Both the position numbers and the translations under genes were made by a program. From Diplosphaera chodatii (taxonomy: Eukaryota; Chlorophyta; Trebouxiophyceae; Prasiolales; Stichococcaceae), in contig JAALGY010000059.1 of assembly GCA_032358165.1 (NCBI GenBank), positions 620,001-684,000 on the forward strand: a DNA stretch of 64,000 bases, written 5' to 3'. The notes under the pieces are model-generated. The model worked only from the letters and a program-made list of their open reading frames with translations. It was not told the DNA's origin and did not search any database. This document shows positions 12,502 through 23,805 of the stretch, piece by piece (position 1 is the stretch's first letter; every line of letters starts with the position of its first letter).

Positions 12502-15301
12502 CAGCCTGCCGTTGTACTGCAGTTGGGCAGGGCTGACTGACTGCTGTGTATAGCCCAAGTGCGGGGTTGTTGGCACGCAGGTCCGGACGCTGTTCGCGGG
12601 GCTGGCCATCAAGCCGGGCGGCGTACGCCTGGGGGTGGGGCCTGAGGCGGCGGCCGCCAGCGGCTCAGCGCTGCCCGTAATCGCGGCCAGCTGCACGTTC
12701 GTGGAGTTCGCCACGCCCGCAGACGCTCTCAAAGCGCTGGTGCTTCCTTTCTGCACAGTGACAACTGTGTGTCCCAGATGCACTGATACCGCAGCATTGC
12801 AGACAATCACTAGGCCCTTGAGTGTTTTTACACCAGGGCTATCGGACAACTCGTATGCCCTTCGTTACAGTGATCATGCAGCTGGTGTCATTCATGAAGT
12901 GAACGTCCTCATGGGAACAGCGCTGTCGTCTGCAGGAGGTGCGGCTGCCGACGGCGGGCGGTGACGCGGCCGAGAGGGGCATGTCGGTACGGCTGGCCAC
13001 CCGTACCGAGCTGCGCCGCGCGCACACTGTGCCAGAGGTCCAGGTATGCTTTATCTTGACAGTCATACCCTGCATGGCCTGCAGCTGAACCTTTCTTGTT
13101 GGATCCCTTGCGGTTTTGAGCGGAAGCAATGCTGCGCCATGCGTGCTCTGAGCCGTCCAAAGGGCAAACCTTCCACACGCTGCGCTCACACCCTGGGAGC
13201 GTATGTGCAGCCGAAGCTGGCGGCCATCCCAGAGGCCCCGCCGCTGCTGGTGGCAGCGCCCTTTGCGGCGACGGCCGCCGGCGCGCTGCTGCCGCCGCGC
13301 TCGCAGGCGACGCCCTTCTCCCGGGAGGCCGCTGCGCTGCTTGCCAGGCACCCCCGCGTCGCCAGCCCCGTGCGTTTGAACTTGACTTGCAGCTGGCTGT
13401 GATTTGAATTAGGAACGCTACAAACTGATGCATAGCAGTCTTGCATATGCCAGCCTGCACCTGCTCAGCCCAGGCATGCAGTGGCAATCGACATGCTGCA
13501 AACATACTGTTTCTCTGCCAAGCCGGCGCTTGATATTGGCAAAACCCCCAGCTATTTCGTCTGGTTACCAACCCTGGCTTGCTGCAGGGCAACCTGCTGA
13601 GGGCGACTGGTGTGAGCGGTGGACCGCCCCCCGCCGGCTCATCCGCAGCCATCCCGTCCAGTGCACTACCAGCTGCTCCCGGCCCAGGCGGCATGCTCAG
13701 CCCGGCGGCCGCAGCGGCGGCAATACGGAGAGCTGCTCTGGGGGGTGGCGCCGAACCCGTTGCGCCGGGAGCAGATGCAGCGCTGGCAGAGGCAGCTGGG
13801 TTGCCACCAGGTGGGCAGGCAGTGCTACACGCTGCTGCACTGTGATGCCACACCCGTCAACAACCTGCACTTTGCTGTGTGAAATGTGACCTGCCTGAAG
13901 CATGTTGAGACGAAGGCGCACAAAATCCGCAGGGTGGCGTGCTGTGCCGCACCCTGGCTCGCAGGCGGTGCTGTGCGTGAATGACGCCACCGGAGAGCAC
14001 ATGTGGCTGGCAGCCGATGCAAGGTGTGTCTGATTTAGGGAACGGGCTTCTGAGCCTCAGGTTGAACGTGCACGTTTCATGTCGAGGCTGGACTCGTTGC
14101 ACGCAGCAGCTGCGGTCGCACCTTGGTGCCAGGCCTGTATGGTGTGGTGTGCACAGGCTGGGGAGCAGCCCTGTAGCCGGCATGCCCGCAGGGGCGAGCG
14201 CCGCCAGCTGGCATGCGCTGGCCAGCCTGCACAAGGCGGGCAGCGGCGGCGGCACCCAAAAGGACGACGGCGTCAAGGCCGCCTCCGCACCTGCAGTGCT
14301 GGTGCGCAGCTCCAGTGTCGGGAGAGCCCTGACGAACCTGCAGCAGCCTCTGCACGGTCGCTGCTCCTGGATGTATGTAGGGGAAGCATGTGTCCAGGGA
14401 CGCTGCAGTGCATGGCGGGCCCTGGTCCTGATTCGCAGGGAACCAACAACCCACTTTCTGGTCACTTGCAGCGGCCGTCGCCGCGGTATGCGCGCCCCGT
14501 GCCCGGAGCCCCACCCCTGCCGCTGCAGCACGTGCTCAGCAACGCGTCGGACGGCGCGGCGGGCCTGCCGCTCAAGGCGCTCCCCTCCCCGCGCTCCACG
14601 CTCGGCTTCTCAGCGCTGTCGACGCTGTCCTCGCCCCGGTCCTCAATCGGCGGCAGCGGCAGCCTCGCATCCCCCAGGAACAGCAGGTGGGTGTCCCGCT
14701 AGCTCTCAGGACCACAACTGGCCTTTGAACCGATTGGTTGTAGATAACCACGGAGGCGTGTGGTCCACATCGTCTGTCGCTTTCTCCAATGGCCAAGGGT
14801 GCTATCTGCAGCCGGGCGGGCAGCGGTGAGGGCTTCCGCGATGTCGCAGCGCTTCCATCAGGGCGGATGAAGCAGCCAGAGGGCCGTGCGTCTGACCTCA
14901 GGTGCATGCTCAGCTGGCAAGCTGCAGCTTCTGCAGCCACGATACTCTTATGAGCAGACGTGCAGGCCTGCCTGACAGCCGCCCCACAAGTTTGCACCGT
15001 TTTGGCCTGCAGGTCCCGCAGCGCTGATGTTGTCGGCTCAGCGATGACAGCGTTCAGGCCGGTGGGGCCCGCCGCCATGGTTGCTGGTGGCGGCAGCAGC
15101 GAGCTGCGCGCTGCCAGCACCTCAGCCATGTTCAACAGCGGCTTCCTGCAGCTCAACCGCGGCGGCGGTGGCGCTCAGATCAGCAGCGAAGGGAATGCTG
15201 CTGATGCAGCGGGGCATCAGCAGAAGCACAGCGCTGTGGCGGGGGATCTGCCAGACACGGGCAATATGTCGCCGCCAGCCAAGCGCAGCAAGGCGGATTG
15301 A
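9923..15301 (+). CDS. RNA-binding protein with three RRM-like domains (hnRNP F/H-like first domain)
   Basis: Probable nuclear RNA-binding or splicing regulator. A likely first exon at 9923-9962 (MPWPPPSMGMPPR...) joins in frame to an exon at 10684-10776, giving ...PPRGGRMDGVPASASAP. If that exon is wrong, the start is ATG 10694. The first RRM-like domain (about 10756-11457) reads LWVRMKGLPSRVTTADIEAF, then GAAYVRFASTDEAQRAV across a clean splice, resembling quasi-RRMs of hnRNP F/H or ESRP. The second (about 11624-12026) has VLVRNLPAEAG and AFVEFESPEEATRAV. The third (about 12195-12738) has IIRVRGIPASEVRTLFAGL and CTFVEFATPADALKAL. The rest is low-complexity Ala/Pro/Ser (about 13212-14700, with many SPR motifs), ending MSPPAKRSKAD, a possible basic nuclear localisation signal, and TGA at 15299-15301. 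The middle and C-terminal exon boundaries are approximate. Confidence 0.75.
12464..12500 (+). repeat. (TG)n microsatellite in an intron of the RNA-binding protein gene
   Basis: About 18 uninterrupted TG units lie in the intron between the exon ending near 12281 and the exon starting near 12582. In the transcript this is a poly(UG) tract upstream of the 3' splice site. Confidence 0.95.
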
Positions 15302-15695
15302 TGCAAGCCTTGGCCAAACAAGGCCAGTTGCACAGCTCTCCACCACGCGGCACGGATGACACCCTGACACCCAGCGGCGCAGCTCTCATGAGCGCCTGGC
15401 TGGCCGATTTGTCATGCATGATGTGCCACTTACGCATCGTGCACGAAAAGAATCTTGTTTGGCTGGTGCTGCCGTGGCAGGGCCAGCGCCCATTTTTTGA
15501 CATCTCCCTGCACTCCTGGGGGACCACCATTGCGGCCTCGACAAGGCGCAGAACAATCTTCTGGCGACGCCAGCATTCGTTTATGTGATACGGAACCCAA
15601 CTTTGCGGTCCTGTCAGTTTTCACCCTCAGCAGGTTTCTCGGTAGAATCATGGCTGCGCATGAACTCAGGTAGTGTAGGCAGGTTGCAGACACTT

Positions 15696-15700
15696 TGTAA
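15696..15700 (+). terminator. Candidate poly(A) signal TGTAA for the RNA-binding protein gene
   Basis: TGTAA about 395 nt downstream of the stop at 15301, in the convergent intergenic space before the minus-strand ankyrin gene, which ends at 15958. No other gene was seen between 15302 and 15957. Confidence 0.35.
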
Positions 15701-15957
15701 TGACAATGAAGGACAGGCAGGTGCATCATCAGCCCCCAACGTCCAGAACAGCCACTGTGGCAGCGACCTCCCAGCAGCCTCAACCACCCTGCAATGGCAC
15801 AACTAGTGGACATCAGCAATTCTTCACCCTTCAACCACCAGATGATGAGCAGTTCGTCCAGTCAAAACGACAAGGGAACTGACATCTCCACCGCCATGAA
15901 GCTCACCCTCCATTGCACTTCTGTGCAGCACAAAGCACAGCGTGTGGCAACGCAAGT

Positions 15958-18900
15958 TCAGCAGAGCGCCAGTTCGCCGGCAAGGCGGGTCTGCTCCGCG
16001 TGCCGCTCCGCCTCCTGCTCCCGTACCTGCGGCAACCAATGCACACAAAGACATTGAGACCCTTCCAAGCCCCGCACGACAACAGGGCTGCCGGACTCAG
16101 TTTCGCACCGAGGTGGCACTCCTGTGTCGGTAGCGGGCGCCAAGAGACAGGTGAGTACCACAGGGTGCACAAGGTTCTACACGCCGGACCGGTCGCCCAG
16201 CGGCACGCCCAGGCACCCACCAGGTGCAGGCGCGCGGCCGCGACGGCGGACAGCTGCGCGTGGTGCAGCTCCTCCAGCACGTCCAGCTGCGCCATGCTGA
16301 GCTGCCCGATGCCGGCGCCCTGCAGCGCGAGGGGTTTGGTGGCCGTGAAGCGCACGTGCGGGCGCAGGATGCTGCTTCTGGTGCAAGCCCCCAGCGGCGC
16401 TCACACAATTAACACCACCAGCAGCATGCTGTGTGTCGTCATCCAGCATTGGATGAAGTGGGTGTCACATCACAATCGTTGTTCTAGCTTGACAGCAGCC
16501 CGCTGTGCTGTGAAGTGCACCAGCACTTGGGTCCCTTGGTGAAGGGTCCCTTGTTGAAGGGACCCTAGTGCTGGTACACTTCACAGCACAGCGGGCTGCT
16601 GTCAAGCCCAAAGCGCCCCTACCGCGAGGTGGCTGATGCCCACGTCCAGCTCCAGCGCCGAGGGGTGCGAGGCCGCCAGCCTGGCCTCTGCTTCCTGCAT
16701 TCAGGCCATGCACAACATGTGAGCGACCGCCGGCAGCAGTCTTGCAATGGCCCTCAGCAGACATGTAACACCAGGCCTCTGATCCAGATGCAGCCGGGGA
16801 GCCTGACATGTATGTTGCACAGTGCACAGCACGAGGCGCGGACCTCCTGCCAAGACGGGGCCGCCGCTGCACCCAGCACCGGCCATGCAGGAGCGCCAGC
16901 TGCAATCTGCGCAGCTGCAGTGCTCACGGTCGCTTTGGCGCTGCCGCCCGCGCCGCCAGGTGCTGTGGTCCTGTCGGGCATTCTGCTGCTGCAGCGCTCG
17001 TTTGCAGGGTCTGTATGCTGCGGGGAGACCGCAGGTTGTGAGGGGCCGGTCGGCTGCACAAGAATGGCGTTTGCAGGATGATCGCTCCTGGCTGCAGGGT
17101 GCCAAGACCTGGTCTGCAGGTGCTGGGGCTGGCGCCGTCGCTCTGCAGCTGCCGACGAATGGCCATCGGCCGCAGGGTGGCAGAGCGATTGCTGACGCCC
17201 TGTGGGAGTGCTGTCCGGCTGGCGCCTGCGGGAGCGAGGGCGCTGCTGCTGCCAGGCACCGCCAGCCGCATCCTGCGCTGCTTGTTCTGTGGTGCCCTCA
17301 CCCACCCCCGGCACCGGGGCTGTCGACACACCTCCGCAGTGGTCTGATGCGGCGCCGTTCTGAGCCTGATGCGGCGTGTCGCCTGCATCGCATGCTGGCT
17401 GTGCGCCGCCACTCTCGGGCGCAGGTGTGCCAGCAATGTCGTCGGCCTGCCCCGCATCAGCGGTGGCATGCGTGGTACCCTCACCACTCGGCGGCCTGCA
17501 CGCATCCACGGCGGCTGTGCCTGCGCCGCTGACACTGCTGCTGACTGCCTGTGGCTGACTTCTCGGACCCGACCCTTTGCCGGTAGGTGCCCGCTGCCTG
17601 CGGGCTGCTGACCCCTTGCCTGGCACCCTGCTCGCCTCTGCAAGGCCCTCAGCAAGCTGCGCTGCTGCTACTGTACGCTCCTGTTGTGCAGCCTCCAGCA
17701 GCCTGCAGCATAGTAGTCGTGGACTGTATGTTAAAAAGAAGACCTGCTGTGGCGGTTGTCGGTGATGTGTGGCCCAGCACTTTGCAACACAGCGCAGACG
17801 GGGTATAGCTGTCCAGCCACACCCACGTGATGCAGCCTTGACTGCCCAGCTGTCGGGCAATGTCGAGCGGCGTCTGGCCCTTCGAATTGCGTGCAAAGGC
17901 ATCTGCACCAGCCTGCGCAGTGTGCCAAGCTTGCACATGTCAAAAGACCGAAGTTCCTGCCGCTGCATGCGGATGTTATGAGCTCTACGAGTTTGACTGC
18001 AGGTGCACACGCTGATGACTTGCCTCAAGCAGCATGCTCGTGCATGCAGCGCTTCCAGCTTCCGCCGATGCATGGAGGGGCGTGTGCCCGTGCCGGTCCG
18101 CAGCCAGTGCCTGGGACCCAGCAAAACTTTTTGAAGTGGTTGCTCTGTCATAGCTCACAGCGCCTGCTTCCGTGCCTGAGTCTGCATGCGCATGGCCAGC
18201 GAGGTGCCGACAGGCTGGTCTCGCCTGGACTGTGCCGGCAGCCGAGAGCCTCAGCAGCAGGCGCAGGCAGTCCGCGTGCCCGCCAGCAGCAGCCACCAGC
18301 AGGGGAGACATGCCATCGGCGTTGCGCGCCGCAACATCTGCTCCTGCCTGCTCAAGAGGCAGCAGATCACACCCGGAGGCGTAGCGGTAGCTGGAAGCCG
18401 CATGCTCAAGACAGCCGGAATCTCAATGATCCAAGGTCCATTGCATGCTGGCATCATCACCTTGGCAAGCAGCGCTACTGCGCCAAGCTGGCCGCCCGAT
18501 GAGGCGAACAGCAGCGGCGTGTCCCGATTGCTGCTTGACGCATCCGCACGCACGCCAGGCGCCGCCAGCAGCAGCCTCAGCACCGCGGTGTGCCCCTCTA
18601 GCGCAGCATCTGTGCGGTGCACATAGTGTCAGGTGGCACACGTCAGGTCTGCGTGTCAGAACTGTTCTGATTCAGTGCACCTGTGTGCATGCGCTTGCAA
18701 AGGTGGGACTTACAGTGCAGGGCGGTGTTGCCGCTCCCAGCGCGTCCAGCAGACGGATCAGCGCCGGCTCGCAGCTGCGCCAACGAACAAAAGCCTGTCA
18801 GACCGTCGACATTACCGCCAGCCGGATGACAGCGGAATCACTGATTGAGACAACAGATGTGGTGCCATTCCCATCAGTCAACGCCCACCAGAGCCTCGAC

Positions 18901-19050
18901 GAGCTGCGCGCCGCCCAGCCTGGCGGCGGCCAGCAGCGGCGTCCAGCCCCCGGGCCCCACCGCATTGGTCGCTGCACGCCGCAGTGCAGCATCGTCGCCG
19001 AGATCGTGCAAAGCTTGCAACGCCTCTGCCAGCTGGCCCTTCAGACAGGC
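15958..19050 (-). CDS. Ankyrin-repeat protein with disordered and coiled C-terminal region (5' end unresolved)
   Basis: Probable protein-interaction adaptor. Reading 5' to 3' on the minus strand, exons encode successive ankyrin-type units: GWTPLLAAARLGGAQLVEAL (about 18890-19050), SGNTALH, ALEGHTAVLRLLLAAPGV with NRDTPLLFASSGGQLGAVAL (about 18465-18610), GMSPLLVAAAGGHADCLRLL (about 18240-18340), ADRHGHTPLHASAEAGSAAC (about 18030-18130) and NSKGQTPLDIARQLGSQGC (about 17800-17930). A long Ala/Gln/Pro/Ser-rich exon follows (about 16770-17700). Three short helical exons then follow (about 16623-16690, 16217-16371, 15958-16030), containing MAQLDVLEELHHAQLSAVAA and ending LAGELALC, stop TGA at 15960-15958. 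No recognised catalytic domain was seen. There is no in-frame Met before the first ankyrin exon, so at least one 5' exon is missing. Confidence 0.7.
16487..16607 (-). repeat. Long near-perfect hairpin (51-nt arms) inside an ankyrin-gene intron
   Basis: The arms 16487-16537 and about 16557-16607 are reverse complements with two mismatches over about 51 positions; the first 31 positions are perfect. The roughly 19-nt loop itself contains AAGGGTCCCTT, an internal palindrome. The structure lies in the intron at about 16372-16622, only about 14 nt inside the 5' splice site of the minus-strand gene. It could be a small-RNA (miRNA/siRNA) precursor or a palindromic MITE-like insertion; sequence alone cannot decide. 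Confidence 0.85.
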
Positions 19051-19080
19051 CTGCAGAAGGCTCTCCGCCGGTGCCGCCAG

Positions 19081-19655
19081 CGTGCATGCACTTTGATCAC
19101 ATCATGTCAGGCTCGCCGTCTCGCGTGCAGACTCAGCAAAGACACTTGTGTGTTTTGAAGCGTTCAAGATAAACTACTGGTAGTGTCGATGTGTTTGCAT
19201 CGCATTGCATTGCAAATGCTGGTACACAATGACCGGCCATGCTCACGTGGCACTGCTCAAACTGCAAGCCTCACATTTGCTTGACACATTGTATTCCATG
19301 TGCGGCAGCCGGCCTTTCTCGACAGGGGGAAAAACTTGCTGTGTGGTATCACACGCGCCAACGTCTGCCGATCGCTTCACAAGCTTGCAATTTGTCGGTG
19401 GCTGCCGTGACATCAATGATGACTCCTGCAGCGGTTTTGCAGCGGCACGTGCTGCAGCAGCGGCTCACGCAGCCATGCGCGTCCAGGGACCAGCTGCAGC
19501 ATCTTGAGACGCCGACCGTCAGCTGCGGGCACACGCGGTCCACGAGCCTCAGCCACCACACCTCGCTGCGCAAGGTCAGGAGTACCCAGCATGCGCAGGG
19601 GGTTTCCAACCTTCTTGCAGCTGGACCGCGAGCAACAGATGAAGGCTTCTTATAG
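19081..19655. other. Divergent intergenic region, possible 5' exon of the ankyrin gene
   Basis: Space between the first firm ankyrin exon (minus) and the TerC start (plus). A minus-strand open stretch at about 19430-19580 encodes SEVWWLRLVDRVCPQL and could be an upstream exon of the ankyrin gene, with an F-box-like look. Splicing to the first ankyrin exon could not be proven. Presumably also holds the two promoters. Confidence 0.3.
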
Positions 19656-21800
19656 ATGTTTCGTGTCCAGACGGTCAAACATCAGACGGTGCTGTGTCCG
19701 CAGGCATGGACAGCAAGCCGGCCCTGCAGCAGCAGGGTCGCATGCGCAGCAGCGCCCCAGCAGGAGGCGGAGTCTCCAACAGCCAGTCGCGACGACGACG
19801 CCGGCGTGCAGCTGAACCTGCCGCAAGCCGAGCCGCGGCACCAGCGCAGCGGCAACGGCAGCGCCAGGCCGCCAATGATGACCACCCTGGAGCAGAATGA
19901 GAGCATCGACGCCCTGGACAGCGTGCAGTCGAGGGAGGCGCTCATAGAGGACCGGGGCGAGTGGGTGTTCACGCTTGTGGGCGCCGCCATCGTGTTTGGC
20001 GTCGGCGTGTGGGCAGTCCTGGGTGGGTCTTCGGTCTTGCTCCCCACCGCAATGGCACCCACTGCTGTGGTCGGTCGGATGCATCTCAATCTTGCCGAAT
20101 GTTGCATGCACACGTCCAGTTGGGTATCTAATTGTGAGAAGAGTCTGCAGCAGTTCGCACAACGGTCCTCCCGACAGAAGCATGCAGGCTGCCATGCCTC
20201 ATTTGCAGGTCCTGAGAAGGGCGCAGAATACTTTGCCGGCTACCTGCTGGAGCAGAGCCTGTCAGGTGGGCCCCTGGCGTCTCTGTCAGCGTGCTTCTCG
20301 AGATCAGCAGTCTGCAGTCTGTATTTCCGTGTTGCACTTCGCCTTTCTCGCATGCTGCATGCCTTCCGAGGCAGGCTCTTGCGGGATGCTGCTGCTAAGG
20401 AAGTTTGTCTGTGCGCCCACAGTCGACAACTTGTTCGTCTTCATTTTGGTGTTCAACTACCTCAAGGTTCCCCAGGACGACCAGAACAAGGTGACCTTTT
20501 GACCGCAGGCCTGTCCCCTGAACCAGCCACTATACTGACACTGCATGTCCTCACGCACGCCCGCGGCTGCGCATGGCAGGCACACTTGGCACATGCAATC
20601 CCATGCTGCATGCAGGTGCTGACTTATGGGCTCGCGTCGGCGGCGGTGCTGCGGGCGGTCATGATCCTCGGCGGCGCGGCGCTGATAGAGAACTTCGAGC
20701 CGGTGCTGCTGGGCTTTGCGGGCGTGCTGCTGTTCTCCAGCTTCAAGCTGCTGTCGGCGGACGAGGACGAGGACGACGAGGACCTCACCGACAACTTCAT
20801 CGTGAAGTTGTGCAGGTAGGCACGACGTTTGCAGCAATGCCTACGCGCTAGTCATCAAAAATTGCCCAATCTGTAGCCTAGTGCCTTGACAGGGGCAGGC
20901 TGCGTGCCTCAGCTCGCACGCTGGGGAAGGCATTTGCAGGTGGCAGTACCTACTGTGGCCACACCGTGACACGTGACTGCATGCCCCGCGCAGGCGCTTC
21001 ATCCCGGTCTCGACCGAGTATGACGGCGACAAGTTCTTCACGATGGAGAACGGCGTGCGGACTGCGACGCCGCTGCTGTTGGCCCTTGCGGTCGTCGAGC
21101 TGTCGGATGTAGTCTTTGCCGTAGATTCGGTTCCCGCGGTGAGCTGCTGCGCTGGTGCCCAGTCAACAGGACACACCCCTTCACCAGCACAGACATCGCT
21201 TGCTGCGGCCACATGTTGTTGGCATCGAGCCTCAATGCTGTGAACGTACCCAACAGACGCTGTGGCTTGGCCCCAGGTCTTTGGCGTGACGAAGGATCCA
21301 TTCATTGTATACAGTAGCAACCTGTTTGCCATCCTCAGTCTCAGGTGGGGTGCGTTTGCGTCTCCTCTTGTCCTGGCATCGTACCTGCAGCATTGTCCTC
21401 TTGCATAGCACGACCTGCTCACGACTCTTGCGCAACCCCCACAGGGCGCTGTACACCTTTGTTGCTGGCATCATGTCCGAGCTGCGCTTCCTCAACAAGG
21501 CGGTGGCGCTGGTTCTGGGCTTTGTCGGTAGGTTGCCACTGCTGTTCCTGCGGCCGTGGGTGCATGCCGTGATGCAGCTGAATGCGCTGTTGCTGTCGGC
21601 ATGTGCCAGTGTTGCATTGCACATGAGCTCAGTGCCCGACTCGGCCATGCGCAGGCGCAAAGATGATTGCAGAGTTTGGCGGCTTCGGCATCAGCACACA
21701 GCTCAGCCTGGCGGTGGTGGCCACACTGCTCACCGGCGGCGTGGGCCTCAGCCTGCTGCTGCCCATAGAGACGCTGTCCTCGCTGGACGAGGACAAGTGA
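19656..21800 (+). CDS. TerC-family integral membrane protein (probably chloroplast-targeted)
   Basis: Eight exons (19656-20022, 20209-20265, 20423-20490, 20616-20815, 20994-21138, 21277-21344, 21445-21527, 21655-21800) sum to 1134 nt, encoding 377 residues. TerC proteins are polytopic membrane proteins; the plant homologue is needed for thylakoid membrane biogenesis. Visible family signatures are VDNLFVFILVFNYLKVP, the acidic loop SADEDEDDEDLTDNF, TPLLLALAVVELSDVVFAVD, VFGVTKDPFIVYSSNLFAIL, and a final hydrophobic helix before SSLDEDK. The acidic residues inside the membrane helices (DN and ELSD..FAVDS) are typical of the family. The first ~100 residues are Ser/Arg/Ala-rich and fit an organellar transit peptide. 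The stop is TGA at 21798-21800. An alternative start with an upstream exon cannot be excluded. Confidence 0.92.
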
Positions 21801-21901
21801 CCAGCACTAGAGCAGCGACACCTGGGTCTGGTGGAGAAGCTCATGTGGGTTGCAGTGTCGCGTGGGTGCTTTGCTGGTTACGTCTGAAGGTTTCATTGGG
21901 C

Positions 21902-21906
21902 TTACA
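21902..21906 (-). terminator. Candidate poly(A) signal for the intron-containing PEBP gene
   Basis: TTACA on the plus strand (TGTAA on minus) about 285 nt beyond the PEBP stop at 22191. The 390-nt convergent space 21801-22190 otherwise shows no gene. Confidence 0.35.
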
Positions 21907-22190
21907 GTTATTGCAGTCGCAATGCCCCAGTTCGCAGACCCTTGCATTGAAGCACCAACAAGCAGAGCAAGAGAAAGTTCAGACAGGTATATACACATGT
22001 CAGAAATATGCTACAACATAACAATAGCATGCACACTAGATACTTGGCATCGGCGGTACAACATCACCTCACATAGGGTAAAAACGTGCACTCATTGTAC
22101 ATGGCGTATGTTACCAGGTGCAGATAGAGGCATCTCAAGCAGCGGCATTGCTGCGTGAAACCAAACAGTGTGTACCTCGGCACGATGCCC

Positions 22191-23211
22191 CTACTGTTTG
22201 GCCTCGCAGTAGAAGTAGTCGCAGTGCAGGGGGCCGGTGAGGTTGTGCTTCTTGGCGAAGTCCTTGGTGCTGAAGTTCTTGCGGTCCTCAGGGGCAGACG
22301 CCTGCACTTGCAGTTGTAAAGTGATGGGGAAGCCTCTCTTGAAGACGACACAGTTACCTCAGTGGCATGCTGCTGATATATGGATCTGTGCTGGATGGTG
22401 CAGCTGGCTGGTCACATGCATGTACCTGCGTGGGGTGGTCATCGGCAAACTTGTCGGGGTCATCAGATGGCGTCTGCTGCCACAGCGTCAGCACGTAGCG
22501 GTGCTTGCCCTTTGGCGGGGCTGGTCCCATATACTGCATCTTCACGTTGCCGCCCTTCACGTCGCCGTGCGGGATGTTGGTCACAAGCCTGCGACAGCAG
22601 GGGCGTGCAGATGATGGCGAACGCAAGTCGTGTGGGAGGGGCAGAGTCGTGTGCAACTCCTGGGCTGACAGCGCTTTCGCTATCTCGTGAGTTTGGTCGC
22701 CATCAAGAGGCTCTTCATCACGAAGCCCGGCGGAACGCCAAATCACAGGAAAAACCTCAAAAAACTCACCAGTGCAGGAACTCGCGCCATTTGGGGTCAG
22801 CGGGGTCGGGGGCATCAGGGTCGACCAGCAGCTACAGCGCATCAATGGTGTATATTCGCTGATATACTTGTGTAGACGATGTATGTGCCCAAGATGTTGG
22901 CTGAACCAATAGCCAAACGTGGGGCCTGCAAGTCAGCCGAGGCGCACCAGCGTGCACAGCCCCTGCGCGCCTACGATCCTGACGTCCGGCTCGTATTCCG
23001 TCTGCATGAAAACCTTATGCGCATTGAACCCGTCTTCTTCAAATCTGTATGACAGCAGAACGGCGTTCCATTCGCTGCTCACCTCCTCCTTCGATAGGGT
23101 CGAGCCGTCGATCAGGTCAGTGCTTTCGAACTCGACTGTCATGTCAACGGCGTCATCCTTCTTGACCTCGTCGATGACATCGGGAATGATCTTGCTGTCC
23201 TGCAGCGACAT
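22191..23211 (-). CDS. Phosphatidylethanolamine-binding protein (PEBP) family, four exons
   Basis: Cytosolic ligand-binding fold shared by Raf kinase inhibitor protein and plant FT/TFL1. Exons 23211-22948, 22831-22770, 22588-22426 and 22301-22191 sum to 600 nt, encoding 199 residues. Starts MSLQDSKIIPDVIDEV; carries the DPDAPDP motif with WREFLHWLVTNIP, then the second signature GPAPPKGKHRYVLTLWQQ (GxHR), and ends YFYCEAKQ. No signal peptide. The start ATG at 23211 lies just before the conserved PEBP N terminus. A closely related intronless PEBP lies immediately upstream on the same strand. The ligand cannot be told from sequence, and a flowering-type signalling role should not be assumed. 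Confidence 0.9.
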
Positions 23212-23769
23212 CTGCGCATGCACAAAATCTTGATCAGCGTGGGCACGACATGCATGTGCGGTTTGCACGTGACGATCGGCATGACACCGGCGCCGCGACC
23301 TCAGGATTATGCAGGTCTCACCATGGCTGGAGTGCTCGATGCGTTGCTGGAGGTGGCGCTACTGATAGCGACACTCTGCACTGCTGCACCTCTGTTGTAG
23401 ATTTGGCTGGCAGCAACTCGGTTGCCCGATCACACCAGGGCAGCAGGCAAACGCGCGCAGACTGCAGAGGCTTGTACCGATCAAAAAGAAGGCAATGCAA
23501 GCAGCGTCTGCGGCGGGTACCCTAGGTTGGCGATCACGCCTTTTCACAGTTTCGCTGAACGTGCACGCTCCAGGGTGGTTCAGGAGACACTGTTCACTGT
23601 GCTGTTGGTCAAGCTCGGCCAGGGCCCGTGCCTCTGTGCTGTGAGGACCTTTGTGTTGGTCATGCATGTTACTATCCAAGAACAGTCTGTTCGATGAGCA
23701 CGCTGACGAATCAATCCTTCACTCCACCTCGCTTAGCCTTGACGTGATTTGGCATGCTGCGTTCCCCGA

Positions 23770-23774
23770 TTACA
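23770..23774 (-). terminator. Candidate poly(A) signal for the intronless PEBP gene
   Basis: TTACA on plus (TGTAA on minus) 32 nt beyond the stop codon at 23806. Confidence 0.4.
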
Positions 23775-23805
23775 TCCACTGCATGCCATGATGATCATCC
23801 TTCAT

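Noticed and set aside
20755..20800. Acidic run in the TerC protein as an anomalous insertion
   Set aside because: Plant TerC proteins have a similar acidic loop before the DNF(I/L)V segment, so it is a family trait.
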